DNA from: Gemmatimonas sp.
Lineage (GTDB): Bacteria > Krumholzibacteriota > Krumholzibacteriia > LZORAL124-64-63
Length of the DNA: 50,506 nt
Assembly: GCA_013824755.1 (NCBI GenBank)
Contig: PNOJ01000007.1
Span: 1-50,506 of the forward strand
Direction: 5' to 3'
In this document: positions 16,311-26,436 of the stretch, in pieces
Position numbering within the stretch: position 1 is the stretch's first letter
Layout: each line of letters starts with the position of its first letter
Position numbers and translations under genes: made by a program
Notes under the pieces: generated by a model
What the model was told of the DNA's origin: nothing
The model's database searches: none
Seen by the model: only the letters and a program-made list of their open reading frames with translations

Positions 16311-18902
16311 ATGAAGTTCAAGCGTCGAACCCTCTCCCTGGTGCTCGTTCTCGCCTCCGGCCTGATCCTGGCCGGCGGCCTCGCCGACGCGGCCCGGGCG
16401 GCGCCCCGCACGGTTCTGGGAGAGCTGTTCTCCTCGGCCGGCTGACCCTACTGCCCTTCCGCGGTCGCGGGATTCCATGATCTGCTCGCCGCCTACGACA
16501 GCACCGAATTCGTGCCGCTCACCTGGGACACCGGCACCGGCATCGGGCACGACCGTTTCGTCTACTACGGGCTGACGGGGACGCCGACGGCCATGTTCGA
16601 CGGGGTGGTCAGCTCCGTCGGCGGCTTGCCCAGCGGCAGCATGTTCAACACCTACCAGCCCCTGGTCCAGAACAGGCTGGGCGTCGCTTCGCCCCTGACG
16701 ATCGCCGCTAACTTCTCGGTCGTCGGAACCAGCGGGTCGGTGATGGCCACCATCGCGGTGGCCTCGACGGTGACCACGAGTTCGAACCAGGTGCAGTTCT
16801 ACGTGTACGAGGCGCTGCCCCGTCCCCAGTATCCCAACTACGTGCGCGCGGTGCTGGCGGGCGAACCCTTCACGCTGACGTCGCCCGGCCAGTCGGTCGT
16901 CGTCCAGCGCACGTTCGCCGTCGACCCGTCGTGGGATCCCGAGCGCCTCGGCGTGATCGTCTTCGTGCAGAGCGGAGCGAACCGGACGGTGCTGCAGGCC
17001 GCCGAAGCCGTGGCCGACTACGCCGGCGTCCTGACGGTCGACGCGCAGCCCGACGGGCTGTCGGCGCCGTGGACCCTGACCGGTCCCGGCGGTTTCTCGC
17101 TCAGCGGCGCCGACGACCGGGTCGTGCGCGTGTTCCTGACCGGCGAGTACGTCCTGACCTGGGGCGAGGTGCCCGGCTGGACGGAGCCCGTCCCCGCCGT
17201 GGTGACGGCGCAACTGGTCCTGGACGGGGAGGTCACGCTGCCGGGTCTGTACACCGACGGTCCCTTCACGGCGGCGGCCGACGCGGACCTCGCCCTGGCC
17301 GGCGCCGCGGCGCGCGGCGTGGCGATCGTCGACGCCGACGAGGACGGCGACCTGGACATCTACATCTCGGTGCGCGGCGGGCAGAACACCCTGCTGACGA
17401 ACGGTGGCGGGCTGGACTTCGCCCCCGGCGGCCACGCCCTGCTGCGCGATGCCGGCGCGGGCATGTCCGCGGTCTGGGCCGACGTGACCGGGGACGGCCA
17501 TCGCGACGTCTACCTCGTGCGCGACGCCCAGTCCAACCTCCTGCTGCGCGCCGACGGCGCGGGCGGCTACTTCGACGCCACCTTCGGACCCGCCGGCGAC
17601 ACCGGCGCCGGGACCTCGGTCGCCGCCGCCGACTACGATCGCGACGGCCTGCTGGACCTGTACGTGGCCAACGGCGGCGGCGCCAACGTCCTGCTGCGGG
17701 GCGTGGCCGACATGGGCGTCGCCTGGTTCATGATGAACGTGGGCGGGATCGTCGCCGACGCCGGCAACGGCGCCGGCGCGGCCTGGGGCGACTACGACAA
17801 CGACGGCGACCAGGACTTCTACCTGACGAACCGCTACGGCGCCAATCGCCTCTTCCAGAACGGCGGCACCCTGGGCTGGTACAACGCGACCGGCACGGGC
17901 GTGCTGGCCGACGTCGGCAACGGCCACGGCACGGCCTGGGGCGACTACGACAACGACGGGGACCTCGACCTGTACGTGGCCAACGACGGCCAGGCCGACC
18001 TGCTGATCCGCAACGACCGGGGCTCCTGGCCGCTGATCGTCGGCTCGGCCCTGGGGGACGCGGGCCACGGCCGCGGGGTCGCCTGGGGCGACCTGGACAA
18101 CGACGGGGACCTGGATCTCTACGTGGCCCGGCACGGCGAGCCCGACCGCGTGCTGATCAACGAGGGCGGCGGCACATTCAACCGCATTCCCCTGGGACTG
18201 GTGGCGGCCAACGGCGCCGCCGAAGGCGTCGCCCTGGGCGATCTCGACGGCGACGGCGACCTCGACGCCTACGTCGCCAACGACGGGGGACCGAGCGGCC
18301 TGCTGCTGAACGGAATGGCCGGGGATAACCACTGGCTCCACCTCGACCTCACCGCGACAGGCGGCAACACCTCCGCCGTGGGCGCCCGCGTCTGGCTCAC
18401 CGCCGGCGGGGTGCGGCAGATGCGCGAGGTCCAGGCCGGTTCCGGCTACCTGTCCCAGGAGTCGCCGACGGTCGAGTTCGGGCTCGGCGGCGCCGCGATC
18501 GCCGACACCGTACGCATCCGCTGGCCCGACGGGCAGCAGCAGATCGTCACCGGGCTGGCCGCCGACCGCCGGCTGAACGTCCGGCAGGGCGTGCCCGTTG
18601 CGGCGCCGCCCGCCGCGGCGGGGCGGTTGCAGCTCCACGAGCCGTTCCCGAACCCGTTCAACCCCGCCACGACCCTGCGGTACGAGCTGCCGCGCGCCGG
18701 CCGGGTCGAGCTGCGGATCTACGACGTCGCGGGCCGGCTCGTGCGCTCCCTGCGCACCGGCGAGGTCGAGGCGGCGGGACGCCGCGAGGCGACGTGGGAC
18801 GGCCGGGACGACGCGGGCCGCGTCGCCGCTGCCGGCGCCTACGTCGCGCGGCTGTCCGTGGGCGGGGAGGTCCTGAGCCGGCGGCTCCTGCTGGTGAAGT
18901 AG
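16311..18902 (+). CDS. Surface selenoprotein: Sec-containing thioredoxin fold, VCBS repeats, ASPIC/UnbV, FlgD-like tail (TGA 16443 read as Sec)
   Basis: 863 residues if TGA at 16443-16445 is decoded as selenocysteine (Sec45). AGGAGG lies 7 nt before ATG 16311; a signal peptide spans residues 1-30. Directly around the TGA the frame reads TVLGELFSSAG-U-PYCPSAVAGF, an Omp28-like thioredoxin start with UPYC in place of CPYC, and later YYGLTGTPTAMFDG supplies the cis-Pro loop. The same frame continues without a break to the true stop. Residues about 335-650 hold VCBS/FG-GAP repeats with DxDxDGDxD calcium motifs. Residues 684-760 are ASPIC/UnbV-like (VGARVWLTAGG; IRWPDGQQQ). The end (774-863) is PFPNPFNPATTLRYELP ... 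LLLVK, the FlgD/T9SS-like tail. A gene caller would report either a 44-residue peptide or a truncated protein starting at 16512. Confidence 0.85.
16443..16472 (+). promoter_or_regulatory. Candidate bacterial SECIS element 1
   Basis: After TGA 16443-16445 come 11 nt and then the stem TTCCGC (16457-16462), the loop GGTC (16463-16466) and GCGGGA (16467-16472): six pairs including one G-U. The loop begins 17 nt after the TGA and has G first, which fits the described bacterial SECIS spacing (about 16-37 nt). The loop contains the same GGUC found in the E. coli fdhF element. Confidence 0.8.
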
Positions 18903-18922
18903 GACCCGCCGTCGCGGTCCCG

Positions 18923-18952
18923 GGGCCCCGCGCACGGCCGTGTGCGGGGCCC
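18923..18952 (+). terminator. Terminator-like hairpin after the surface selenoprotein gene
   Basis: GGGCCCCGCGCAC pairs with GTGTGCGGGGCCC (one G-U) around GGCC, 20 nt past the stop. Only TT follows, so termination may be weak or factor-assisted. Confidence 0.55.
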
Positions 18953-19047
18953 TTCGCGCGCCGGGCGGCGCACGGGTGGTTGTGCGCGGGGCATCCGGCG
19001 CTTATCCTGTCGCCGCGAAGCCTCATACCCGAACCTGCGAGGAGTCC

Positions 19048-20727
<1,680 letters not shown>

Positions 20728-20754
20728 CCCGCCGACGGGCCGACCCGCAGCGAA

Positions 20755-20784
20755 AGAGCCCGCGTCCGAAGGGACGCGGGCTCT
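20755..20784. terminator. Hairpin between convergent ettA and the gene at 20807
   Basis: AGAGCCCGCGTCC-GAAG-GGACGCGGGCTCT, a perfect 13-bp stem with a GNRA-type loop, lies 28 nt past the ettA stop. There is no T-tract on the plus strand; on the minus strand TTTCGC follows. It probably serves both genes. Confidence 0.65.
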
Positions 20785-20806
20785 GCTGCTAGAGGGCGGT
20801 CCTAGG

Positions 20807-21622
20807 TCAGCGCCAGGCGGCTTTGACCTCGCTCCAGCTGCTGACGCTGTTGGGGGTCACGCTGCCCGCGACCTCGATCAGGAAGGCGGCGAGGTCCGGC
20901 CCGATCGTCAGGTTGGCGAGGGCGTTGGGATGGGAGTCGTCGTCCGTGTGCGACCGTTCGTACTCCCAGCGCAGCATGTTGGCCGTGGCGGTGCCGTTGT
21001 CGGGGACGGCCAGGCGGTCGAACAGGTCGAAGCAGCGCAGGTTGTCGTGACCGCCCAGGTACTCGGCGCTGCCCAGCCAGGTGGCGAAGGCCCGCGCCCG
21101 GGCGGCGTCGTCGCGGTCGGTGATCAGGCGGTGCCGGGGCGGCTGCGAGATCACGACGAAGATCTTGTCGGGATGCCCGTCGAACACGTCGCGCATCGCG
21201 AGGTACCAGGTCTTGTACTGCTGCAGCTCCGCGTCGCTGCCGACGTCCGAGGCCGGGTAGCAGGACTTGAAGGCGATCACCTGGTGGTTCTCGAGGATCG
21301 ACGCCCGGGCCCCGTTGGACGTGGTCCACAGCGTGTACAAGCCGTCGGGGTCGGTGTTGTCCCCGGGGACGTCGTAGCTCTCCCCCGTGAAGGCGCCGCT
21401 GGGGTTGCGCAGGCCGATCGCGTTGTAGTCGTGGTCCCAGAACTGCACCGGGACGCCGCGGCTCTGGTTGAGCTGGGCGATGGTGCCGCGCATGCCGCCC
21501 TCGTCGATGAGGTTGCGGCCGGTGGAGTGGTGCAGGAACAGGACATTGTCCAGGGCCGCGACGGGTGCGGCGATCGCCGTCGTCAACAGGATGGACAGCA
21601 GGATTGCTCGGATCAGGTGCAT
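20807..21622 (-). CDS. Secreted SGNH-like protein with VKAAWR tail
   Basis: 271 residues from ATG 21622 (AGGAGGG five bases upstream). Signal peptide MHLIRAILLSILLTTAIAAP. The mature start NVLFLHHSTGRNLIDEGG and a later IFVVISQPPRHRL strand recall an SGNH-type alpha/beta hydrolase fold. FKSCYPASD and DDSHPNALAN could supply the conserved Ser/Asn block and the Asp-x-x-His block, but the usual GDS motif is absent (HHSTG instead), so activity is uncertain. It ends SSWSEVKAAWR, the same tail type as the proteins at 4936 and 15032. Substrate unknown. Confidence 0.75.
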   Translation of the reverse strand: MHLIRAILLSILLTTAIAAPVAALDNVLFLHHSTGRNLIDEGGMRGTIAQLNQSRGVPVQFWDHDYNAIGLRNPSGAFTGESYDVPGDNTDPDGLYTLWTTSNGARASILENHQVIAFKSCYPASDVGSDAELQQYKTWYLAMRDVFDGHPDKIFVVISQPPRHRLITDRDDAARARAFATWLGSAEYLGGHDNLRCFDLFDRLAVPDNGTATANMLRWEYERSHTDDDSHPNALANLTIGPDLAAFLIEVAGSVTPNSVSSWSEVKAAWR

Positions 21623-21863
21623 GGGAACCCTCCTGGATGCATCGGATTCGGCATTATAGTCGAAAACTTGAGAAAAAACAAGATGCCGACACAGTCAAGG
21701 GGGAGCCGGAGCCCCCCCTAGGCTGTTGAGTCGTCTGGAAACGCGCTGTAACTCAGGGATCGATGAAGAAGTTGTTGCACCTTTCCGTCCGTCTGTCAGC
21801 TGACAGCAACGTACGGATACCCAAGTCGCGGCGCAAGACCCCGGCCGCGATTTTCAGTCGGCT
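21623..21863. other. AT-richer intergenic stretch without a supported gene
   Basis: This 241-bp gap separates two minus-strand genes. It holds the upstream region of the SGNH-like gene (AT-rich AACTTGAGAAAAAACAAG at about 21664), a GGGGG/CCCCC hairpin near 21700-21718 and a CTGTCAGCTGACAG palindrome near 21794. A 69-codon plus-strand frame begins at 21763 but runs antisense into the repeat protein gene and has no ribosome site. Confidence 0.5.
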
Positions 21864-22826
21864 TCAATCGCCGAGGTGCACGTTCAGCAGCGGCAGCCAG
21901 CGGGCGCCGCGGCGGTTGTTCCCGGCGTGGTTGAGCAGGCCGATCTGGACCCCGTGCAATTCGGCGGCGTAGTTGATGATGCCGATCTGCAGGCCCTGCA
22001 CGCCGACGTCGAAGCGGTTGTAGGCGCCGACGCCGACCCCCGTCAGGACGTCGCCGCGCAGGTAGGCCCCGCAGGCGGCCAGGCCGGCGAACCGGTCGGC
22101 GTGCAGGCCGCCACCGGCGATGGCGACGCCGGTCAGGCTCTCGCCGCCGGCGCCGAGACCGGCGACGAACAGGCCGGTCATCCGTTCGCCGCCGACGCCC
22201 AGGCCGGCGAGGAACAGGCCGGTCAGGTCCTCGCCGCCGACGCCCAGGCCGCCGGCCACGACGCCGGTCATCCGCTCGCCGCCGACGCCCAGGCCGCCGA
22301 TCATGATGCCGGTCATCTCCTCGCCGCCGACGCCCAGGCCGCCGACCATGACGCCTGTCAGCCGGTCACCGCCGAGACCGAGCCCGCCGACGACGATCCC
22401 CGTCAGGTCGTCGCCGCCGAACCCCAACCCGCCGAGACCGAGGCCCGTGAATTCGTCGGCGCCGGCGCCCAGGCCGCCGACCGCCACGCCCCGCACGCGG
22501 TCCGCGCCGCAGCCCAGCAGGTTGAGCGTGACGCCGTCGATCTCGTCGGCGGCCGTGCCGGCCAGGCCGAAGCTCAGGCCCTGGATGCGACCGGTGGGTT
22601 CGCGGGCGGGAGCCCAGAAGCTGACCGTCACGCCGCGGATCGTCTGCAGGTCGCGGTCGACCAGGTTGAAGCGCAGGCCCGTGAACGTTCGCGAGTTGCC
22701 GAAGGACAGGCCGGCTCCCCGCACGGGCAGGTCCAGCGAGCCGGCGGCCGCGGTAGCCGTCAGCACGATCGCGAACAGCGATGCGCCCAGCGTGGTGCGG
22801 GCGGGGGACGGGTGCAGCACGGGCAT
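21864..22826 (-). CDS. Secreted 15-residue-repeat protein (LA_2272-like)
   Basis: 320 residues from ATG 22826 (GGAGG six bases upstream). Signal peptide around residues 10-30. The N-terminal part has two GLxFxLxGxxADEIDGV-type strands. Residues 117-236 are eight exact-length 15-residue repeats of the form GGLGVGGERMTGVVA; the C-terminal part (LQIGIINYAAELHGVQIGLL, then LPLLNVHLGD) is typical of LA_2272-type surface repeat proteins of Leptospira and FCB bacteria. Such Gly/hydrophobic repeats are expected to form a beta-solenoid. Function unknown; probably surface or outer-membrane associated. Confidence 0.78.
   Translation of the reverse strand: MPVLHPSPARTTLGASLFAIVLTATAAAGSLDLPVRGAGLSFGNSRTFTGLRFNLVDRDLQTIRGVTVSFWAPAREPTGRIQGLSFGLAGTAADEIDGVTLNLLGCGADRVRGVAVGGLGAGADEFTGLGLGGLGFGGDDLTGIVVGGLGLGGDRLTGVMVGGLGVGGEEMTGIMIGGLGVGGERMTGVVAGGLGVGGEDLTGLFLAGLGVGGERMTGLFVAGLGAGGESLTGVAIAGGGLHADRFAGLAACGAYLRGDVLTGVGVGAYNRFDVGVQGLQIGIINYAAELHGVQIGLLNHAGNNRRGARWLPLLNVHLGD
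22119..22478 (-). repeat. Eight tandem 45-bp coding repeats
   Basis: Eight in-frame 45-bp units encode the 15-residue repeats of the protein at 21864-22826. The DNA units share GGCCTGGGCGTCGGCGGCGA with codon-level differences, so the array is old enough to have diverged but keeps its frame exactly. Confidence 0.9.
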
Positions 22827-22933
22827 GTCGAACCTCCGAGGCTGGCGATCAGGCACGGGCGATCGCATGGTAGACGCAGAACGGCGCGGCGGGTTGCCGG
22901 GCGGGGACAGGAATCGCAGGTGCCGGCAGGCGA

Positions 22934-22963
22934 ACGGCCCCGGTCCGCAGTGACCGGGGCCGT
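22934..22963 (-). terminator. Hairpin downstream of the RRM gene
   Basis: ACGGCCCCGGTC and GACCGGGGCCGT form a perfect 12-bp stem with a 6-nt loop, 28 nt past the RRM stop. On the minus strand only TTCGCC follows, so the U-tract is poor. Confidence 0.5.
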
Positions 22964-22990
22964 CGCGTCGATGTCGATCCGCCGCGGCGA

Positions 22991-23260
22991 CTACCAGCCC
23001 GACCGCTCCTGACGCGGCTCGCGCGGGCGCGCTTCGTTGACGGTCAGGGCGCGGCCGTCGAACTCCTTGCCGTTCAGCTCGTCGATGGCGCGGCGGCCGG
23101 CGTCGTCCGCGGCCATGATCACGAAACCGAAACCACGGGGCCGCCCGGTCTCCTTGTCGGTGATCAGGGTCACGTCCTCGACCTGGCCGTAGGTCGCGAA
23201 GAGGGCCTGGATCTCCTCCTCGGAGGAGCGGAAATTGAGATTGCCCACATAGATCTTCAC
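22991..23260 (-). CDS. Single-RRM RNA-binding protein
   Basis: 89 residues. The start codon is GTG at 23260 with AAAGGA seven bases upstream. The whole protein is one RNA recognition motif: RNP2 IYVGNL (3-8), RNP1 RGFGFVIM (42-49), and a short Arg/Glu-rich tail (PREPRQERSGW). Such small RRM proteins (Rbp family in cyanobacteria, widespread in FCB bacteria) bind single-stranded RNA and are often cold-responsive; the target here is unknown. The gene stands alone. The 184-bp gap upstream to 23445 shows no further gene. Confidence 0.93.
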   Translation of the reverse strand: MKIYVGNLNFRSSEEEIQALFATYGQVEDVTLITDKETGRPRGFGFVIMAADDAGRRAIDELNGKEFDGRALTVNEARPREPRQERSGW

Positions 23261-23444
23261 GGAATCATCCTTTTGCTAGCCGGGACCGACGGCGGGACCA
23301 CTTGCGGGATCCGGAGCGCAGTCACAGGCGGAAACGTGAACGCGGCGGGGCCGCGGGGACGCCCCGAAATCTATCGCGCGGGCCGGCGATCCACAAGCCG
23401 CGGGGATCAAAAAAGGTGAGGGGAGGGGCGACGTCGCGGGAGGA

Positions 23445-25052
23445 TCAGAATCGGCTGACCAGGCGCAGTTCGGCGCCCGTGAAATCCGGCACCAGATAGC
23501 AGGTGCCGGACGTGCAGGCGGTGCCGCCGCGCCGGCTGCCGGCGAACAGCGCGGCTTCATGGCGGCGGTTCAAGGGCGCGACCGCCACCAGTCCGACCCA
23601 GCTGCGAGGTTCAGACTCGACGACGTCGAAGGTCAGGGGGTCGTCCTTCTCGTCCGGATCGTTCGAGAACTCGACCTGCAAGGCCAGCGTGCCGCTCCCC
23701 GCCCGGTCCAGGCCGAGACCCAGGTAGATGTTTTCGAAGGTCGACACGACGCCGAAGGTCGTCCGCTCGGCCTGCTGGTATTCCGCGTGCAGCCGGAGGT
23801 TCAACCCCTTGCCGATCTCCCGGCCCACGGCGAGTCCCGCCGTCCGGTGGTCGGTGAGGCCCTCGACCTCGTCGTGGCCCGTGGCGGCGAAGATCTCCCA
23901 GTGCACATGGGCGAGCGGGTCGCCCTGCAGGACCACGGCATCGAGGCGGTAGCGTTTCAGGCCGTTGACCTCGTTGACGGCCCGGGCCGATTCGATCTGG
24001 AGCGCCAGCTCGCCGGGCAGCGCTCCCATCACGGAGATCTGGCGGCCGTGCTCGCCGTCGGCGAGCAGGAAATGCGACATGCGGTTCAACAGGTGCTGGC
24101 TCATCTCGGGCACGAGGTTGGGCGGGTCGTTCCAGCCCAGGGCGAAGCCGTCGTAGTCCTTGGTCTCGTAGCTGGCTCCCCAGCGCCCGATGCTGATCTG
24201 GGTCGCCGTGTAGAAGGCGTGCGGGGTCGCGCCGCCGGTGTCGAGACCGTCGCCCAGGGGATCCCAGGACCGGCCGGCGTATTCGGCGTAGGCTTGCAGG
24301 TCGAAGCCGCGGGACGCCAGCGACGGCGCCAGTCGCGCGGCGCGCAGTGTCAGGTCGGCCGCAGCATGCTCGGCGATTTCCGGCGGTGAGCCCGGGACTT
24401 GGCGCTTGCTGCGCAGGTAACCGGCTCCCAGATCCAGCGCCGGGTGGATCGCGAAGGCCGCGTGGCCGCCGCCGACCTGGCCTTCGCGTCGCGGCAGTTC
24501 GACGATTCCCGGCGGGACGTCGGGGTACCGCACCGGTTCGCCGCCGAGCAGCAGCACCGAGACCGGCCCCCGCCCCGCCTCCAGGATCACGCCGGCGAGG
24601 CTGCGGGAGTCGGTGTACTGCGCCGGCGGGAACACCGCATCGCGCACGACGCCCCCCAGTTCGAAGGCGCGGAACAGCAGGCCGCGACCGAGCGTGGCGA
24701 AGCCGTCGCCGAGCCGCAGGCGCAGCCCCTCGTCTTCCCACTCGGCGTACTTCAACGTGATCTCGTCGTAGTGGGCGGGCAGGAATCCTTCGTCGCGGGA
24801 GGGACGGTAGCTCGCCGCGCGCAATCCCGCGCGCAGGCCGTCGCGGCTGTACTCCAGGTCGAATTGGTCGAAGATGCCGGTCGAGGCCGACGCTTCGGTC
24901 AGGGGGTCCCGTCCGGCCTGCCAGAGCAGCAGGTTCGAAGCCTGCACCGTACCTGACGCGTCCGCGGCGCCGGCGAGTGGTGCGCCCGGGCGGGTCCACG
25001 CGGCGGCAAGGACCAGGACGCCGGCGAGCGCGTACCGTCGTGCGGCCCTCAT
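23445..25052 (-). CDS. DUF6029-like outer-membrane beta-barrel protein
   Basis: 535 residues from ATG 25052, which overlaps the TlpA stop as ATGA. A signal peptide (MRAARRYALAGVLVLAAAWT) precedes a long series of alternating amphipathic strands. It contains RLGDGFATLGRGLLFRAFEL and then GGVVRDAVFPPAQYTDSRS, the region I associate with DUF6029 proteins of Bacteroidota and related phyla, and ends LVPDFTGAELRLVSRF with a terminal Phe, as many outer-membrane barrels do. A CTSGTC pair near the end could form a disulfide. The operon context (Sec-thioredoxin, TlpA, this gene) suggests that the redox proteins act on or with it; that is inference. Confidence 0.72.
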   Translation of the reverse strand: MRAARRYALAGVLVLAAAWTRPGAPLAGAADASGTVQASNLLLWQAGRDPLTEASASTGIFDQFDLEYSRDGLRAGLRAASYRPSRDEGFLPAHYDEITLKYAEWEDEGLRLRLGDGFATLGRGLLFRAFELGGVVRDAVFPPAQYTDSRSLAGVILEAGRGPVSVLLLGGEPVRYPDVPPGIVELPRREGQVGGGHAAFAIHPALDLGAGYLRSKRQVPGSPPEIAEHAAADLTLRAARLAPSLASRGFDLQAYAEYAGRSWDPLGDGLDTGGATPHAFYTATQISIGRWGASYETKDYDGFALGWNDPPNLVPEMSQHLLNRMSHFLLADGEHGRQISVMGALPGELALQIESARAVNEVNGLKRYRLDAVVLQGDPLAHVHWEIFAATGHDEVEGLTDHRTAGLAVGREIGKGLNLRLHAEYQQAERTTFGVVSTFENIYLGLGLDRAGSGTLALQVEFSNDPDEKDDPLTFDVVESEPRSWVGLVAVAPLNRRHEAALFAGSRRGGTACTSGTCYLVPDFTGAELRLVSRF

Positions 25053-25606
25053 TCGGCGTTCCCGGCTTCCGGGTCGAGCAGGGGCAGCAACTCCTGTTCG
25101 AGCAGTTCGGCATCGCCTTGCCGGTAACCCCGGTGCAACGAGCGGATCCGGCCCTCGCGATCGATGAGGAAGGTCATCGGCACGGCCTCCACCCTGTAGA
25201 GTTGGGAGGCCCGCTTCTCGGTGTCGATCAGGACCGGGATGGTCAAGCCCAACGCGCGGGCGGTGGCGCCGATCTTGGGGCGGTTGCGCGGCTCGTCGAC
25301 GCTGACCGCCAGGACGGATAGGCCTCGGGAGGCGTAGCGTTCGTGCAGCACCTGCAGGGCGGGCAGGGCCTGGCGGCAGGGGCCGCACCAGGTCGCCCAG
25401 AAGTCGAGGATCACCGGACCGTGAGCCAGGGCCTCGCCCAGGGTCGTGCGGTCGCCCGCCACGGTTTCGAGTGTGAAGTCGGGCGCCGGCCCGAGGTCCC
25501 GTTCGGCCGCCGCGGCGGCTCCAGCCGGTCGGGACGTCGCGGCCAGCAGGATCATGATGGCGATGGCGCCGATGGCGCGCGCGGCTGCGGAACCGGTCGC
25601 AGGCAT
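25049..25606 (-). CDS. TlpA-like periplasmic thioredoxin
   Basis: 185 residues from ATG 25606, 8 nt after the upstream selenoprotein gene. N-terminal hydrophobic segment (residues 8-30) as signal or anchor. The thioredoxin fold of the TlpA/ResA/AhpC-TSA type is clear: LDFWATWCGPCRQALPALQV with an ordinary CGPC active site near residue 73, AVSVDEPRN, and the cis-Pro loop VEAVPMTFLIDREGR. It probably acts as a periplasmic thiol-disulfide exchanger, for instance in cytochrome c or envelope-protein maturation. It is translationally coupled to the DUF6029-like gene and shares the operon with a Sec-containing relative. Confidence 0.92.
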   Translation of the reverse strand: MPATGSAAARAIGAIAIMILLAATSRPAGAAAAAERDLGPAPDFTLETVAGDRTTLGEALAHGPVILDFWATWCGPCRQALPALQVLHERYASRGLSVLAVSVDEPRNRPKIGATARALGLTIPVLIDTEKRASQLYRVEAVPMTFLIDREGRIRSLHRGYRQGDAELLEQELLPLLDPEAGNAE

Positions 25607-25614
25607 GCGCCCCC

Positions 25615-26436
25615 CTACTTCAACAAGGTGATGAACCGGGACTGGCTCCGTCCGTCGATCGTGAGTTCGACGAGGTAATTGCCGCTGACCAGGGTGCGGC
25701 CGGCCGCATCGCGACCGTCCCATACCGCCTCGTGCTCCCGCGAACCTGTCCGGCTGCCGTCGACGAGCGTGCGCAGCACGCGCCCGTGCAGGTCCAGGAT
25801 CCGCAGCAGCACGCGCCGATCGGCTTCGCCGTCGATCCGGTAGGCCAGGGTGGTGCTCGGATTGAAGGGATTCGGGTAGGCCGGCTGCAGGTGGAACCCG
25901 TCGCGCATGGGCGTGCCCGCGTCCGTGGTCAGATCCGCCAGGGCGGCGGTGATCGCCGCGGTCGTCAGGGCCAGGTTCCAGCCGCTGCGGCGGTAGGTGA
26001 TCAGGCCATCGCCGCCCACGACGAAGAAGATGTCGTAGGTGCAGGCATAGCTCGAACCGATGCCCGCGGCGGCGGCGCCCATCAGCGCGGGGTAGGTGAT
26101 GCCGGTGACCGAGAGGAAGGAGTTCGTCTGGCTGAGGTTGCCGCCCCACATCTCCAGGCAGAGGGCCTGGAAATCCGGGCCGGCGAAGCTGTTGACCATC
26201 GTCTGGGTGGACGGACCCGCCGCCCGACAGCTGCTTCAGCCATGGCCGAACATGAACAGGAACTTCACCTTGCCGTCGTGGTCGAACAGGCTGTGCGTCT
26301 GCCCGGTGGTGCTCTGGAGCGTGAAGCCGGCGGCGATGTCGCCAACCTGACCGGTCGCGCCCGCAGTGCCGGTCGCCAGGGTCAGCAGGACGATGGCCAG
26401 CGCAACCGTCCGCTCGAAGGCGTGTCTGTATTTCAT
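25615..26436 (-). CDS. Sec-containing thioredoxin-fold protein with FlgD-like tail (TGA 26238-26236 read as Sec)
   Basis: 273 residues if the in-frame TGA is Sec67. ATG 26436 has AAAGGAAG upstream and a signal peptide after it (MKYRHAFERTVALAIVLLTL). The frame reads GFTLQSTTGQTHSLFDHDG, then VKFLFMFGHG-U-SSCRAAGPST, then FAGPDFQALCLEMWGG: a TlpA/peroxiredoxin-like strand-helix with USSC exactly where CxxC belongs. ITYPALMGAA supplies a Pro near the expected cis-Pro position and FFVVGGDGLITYRRSGW the final strands. Residues about 185-273 are the PNPFNPSTTLAYRI ... FITLLK sorting-type tail. It is the first gene of an operon with a TlpA-like protein and a DUF6029-like protein. A gene caller would split it at 26236. 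Confidence 0.84.
26203..26238 (-). promoter_or_regulatory. Candidate bacterial SECIS element 2
   Basis: Reading the minus strand from TGA 26238-26236, 10 nt follow and then the stem GGGCGG (26225-26220), loop CGGGT (26219-26215) and CCGTCC (26214-26209), six pairs with one G-U. An outer CTG (26230-26228) can pair with CAG (26205-26203). The loop begins 16 nt after the TGA with G in its second position, which fits the bacterial SECIS rule. Confidence 0.75.

Noticed and set aside
16443-16445. TGA as a nonsense mutation or sequencing error making a pseudogene
   Set aside because: It stands precisely where the first Cys of UPYC/CPYC belongs, the frame is intact on both sides, a SECIS-like hairpin follows, and the same arrangement occurs independently at 26236.
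16221-16445. A separate 74-codon gene ending at the TGA
   Set aside because: It is the signal peptide and start of the selenoprotein; ATG 16311 has the ribosome site and the frame continues after the TGA.
21763-21972. Small 69-codon plus-strand gene
   Set aside because: No ribosome site, antisense to the repeat protein gene, no recognisable domain.
22119-22478. CRISPR-like array
   Set aside because: The 45-bp units are contiguous without spacers and encode an in-frame 15-residue protein repeat.
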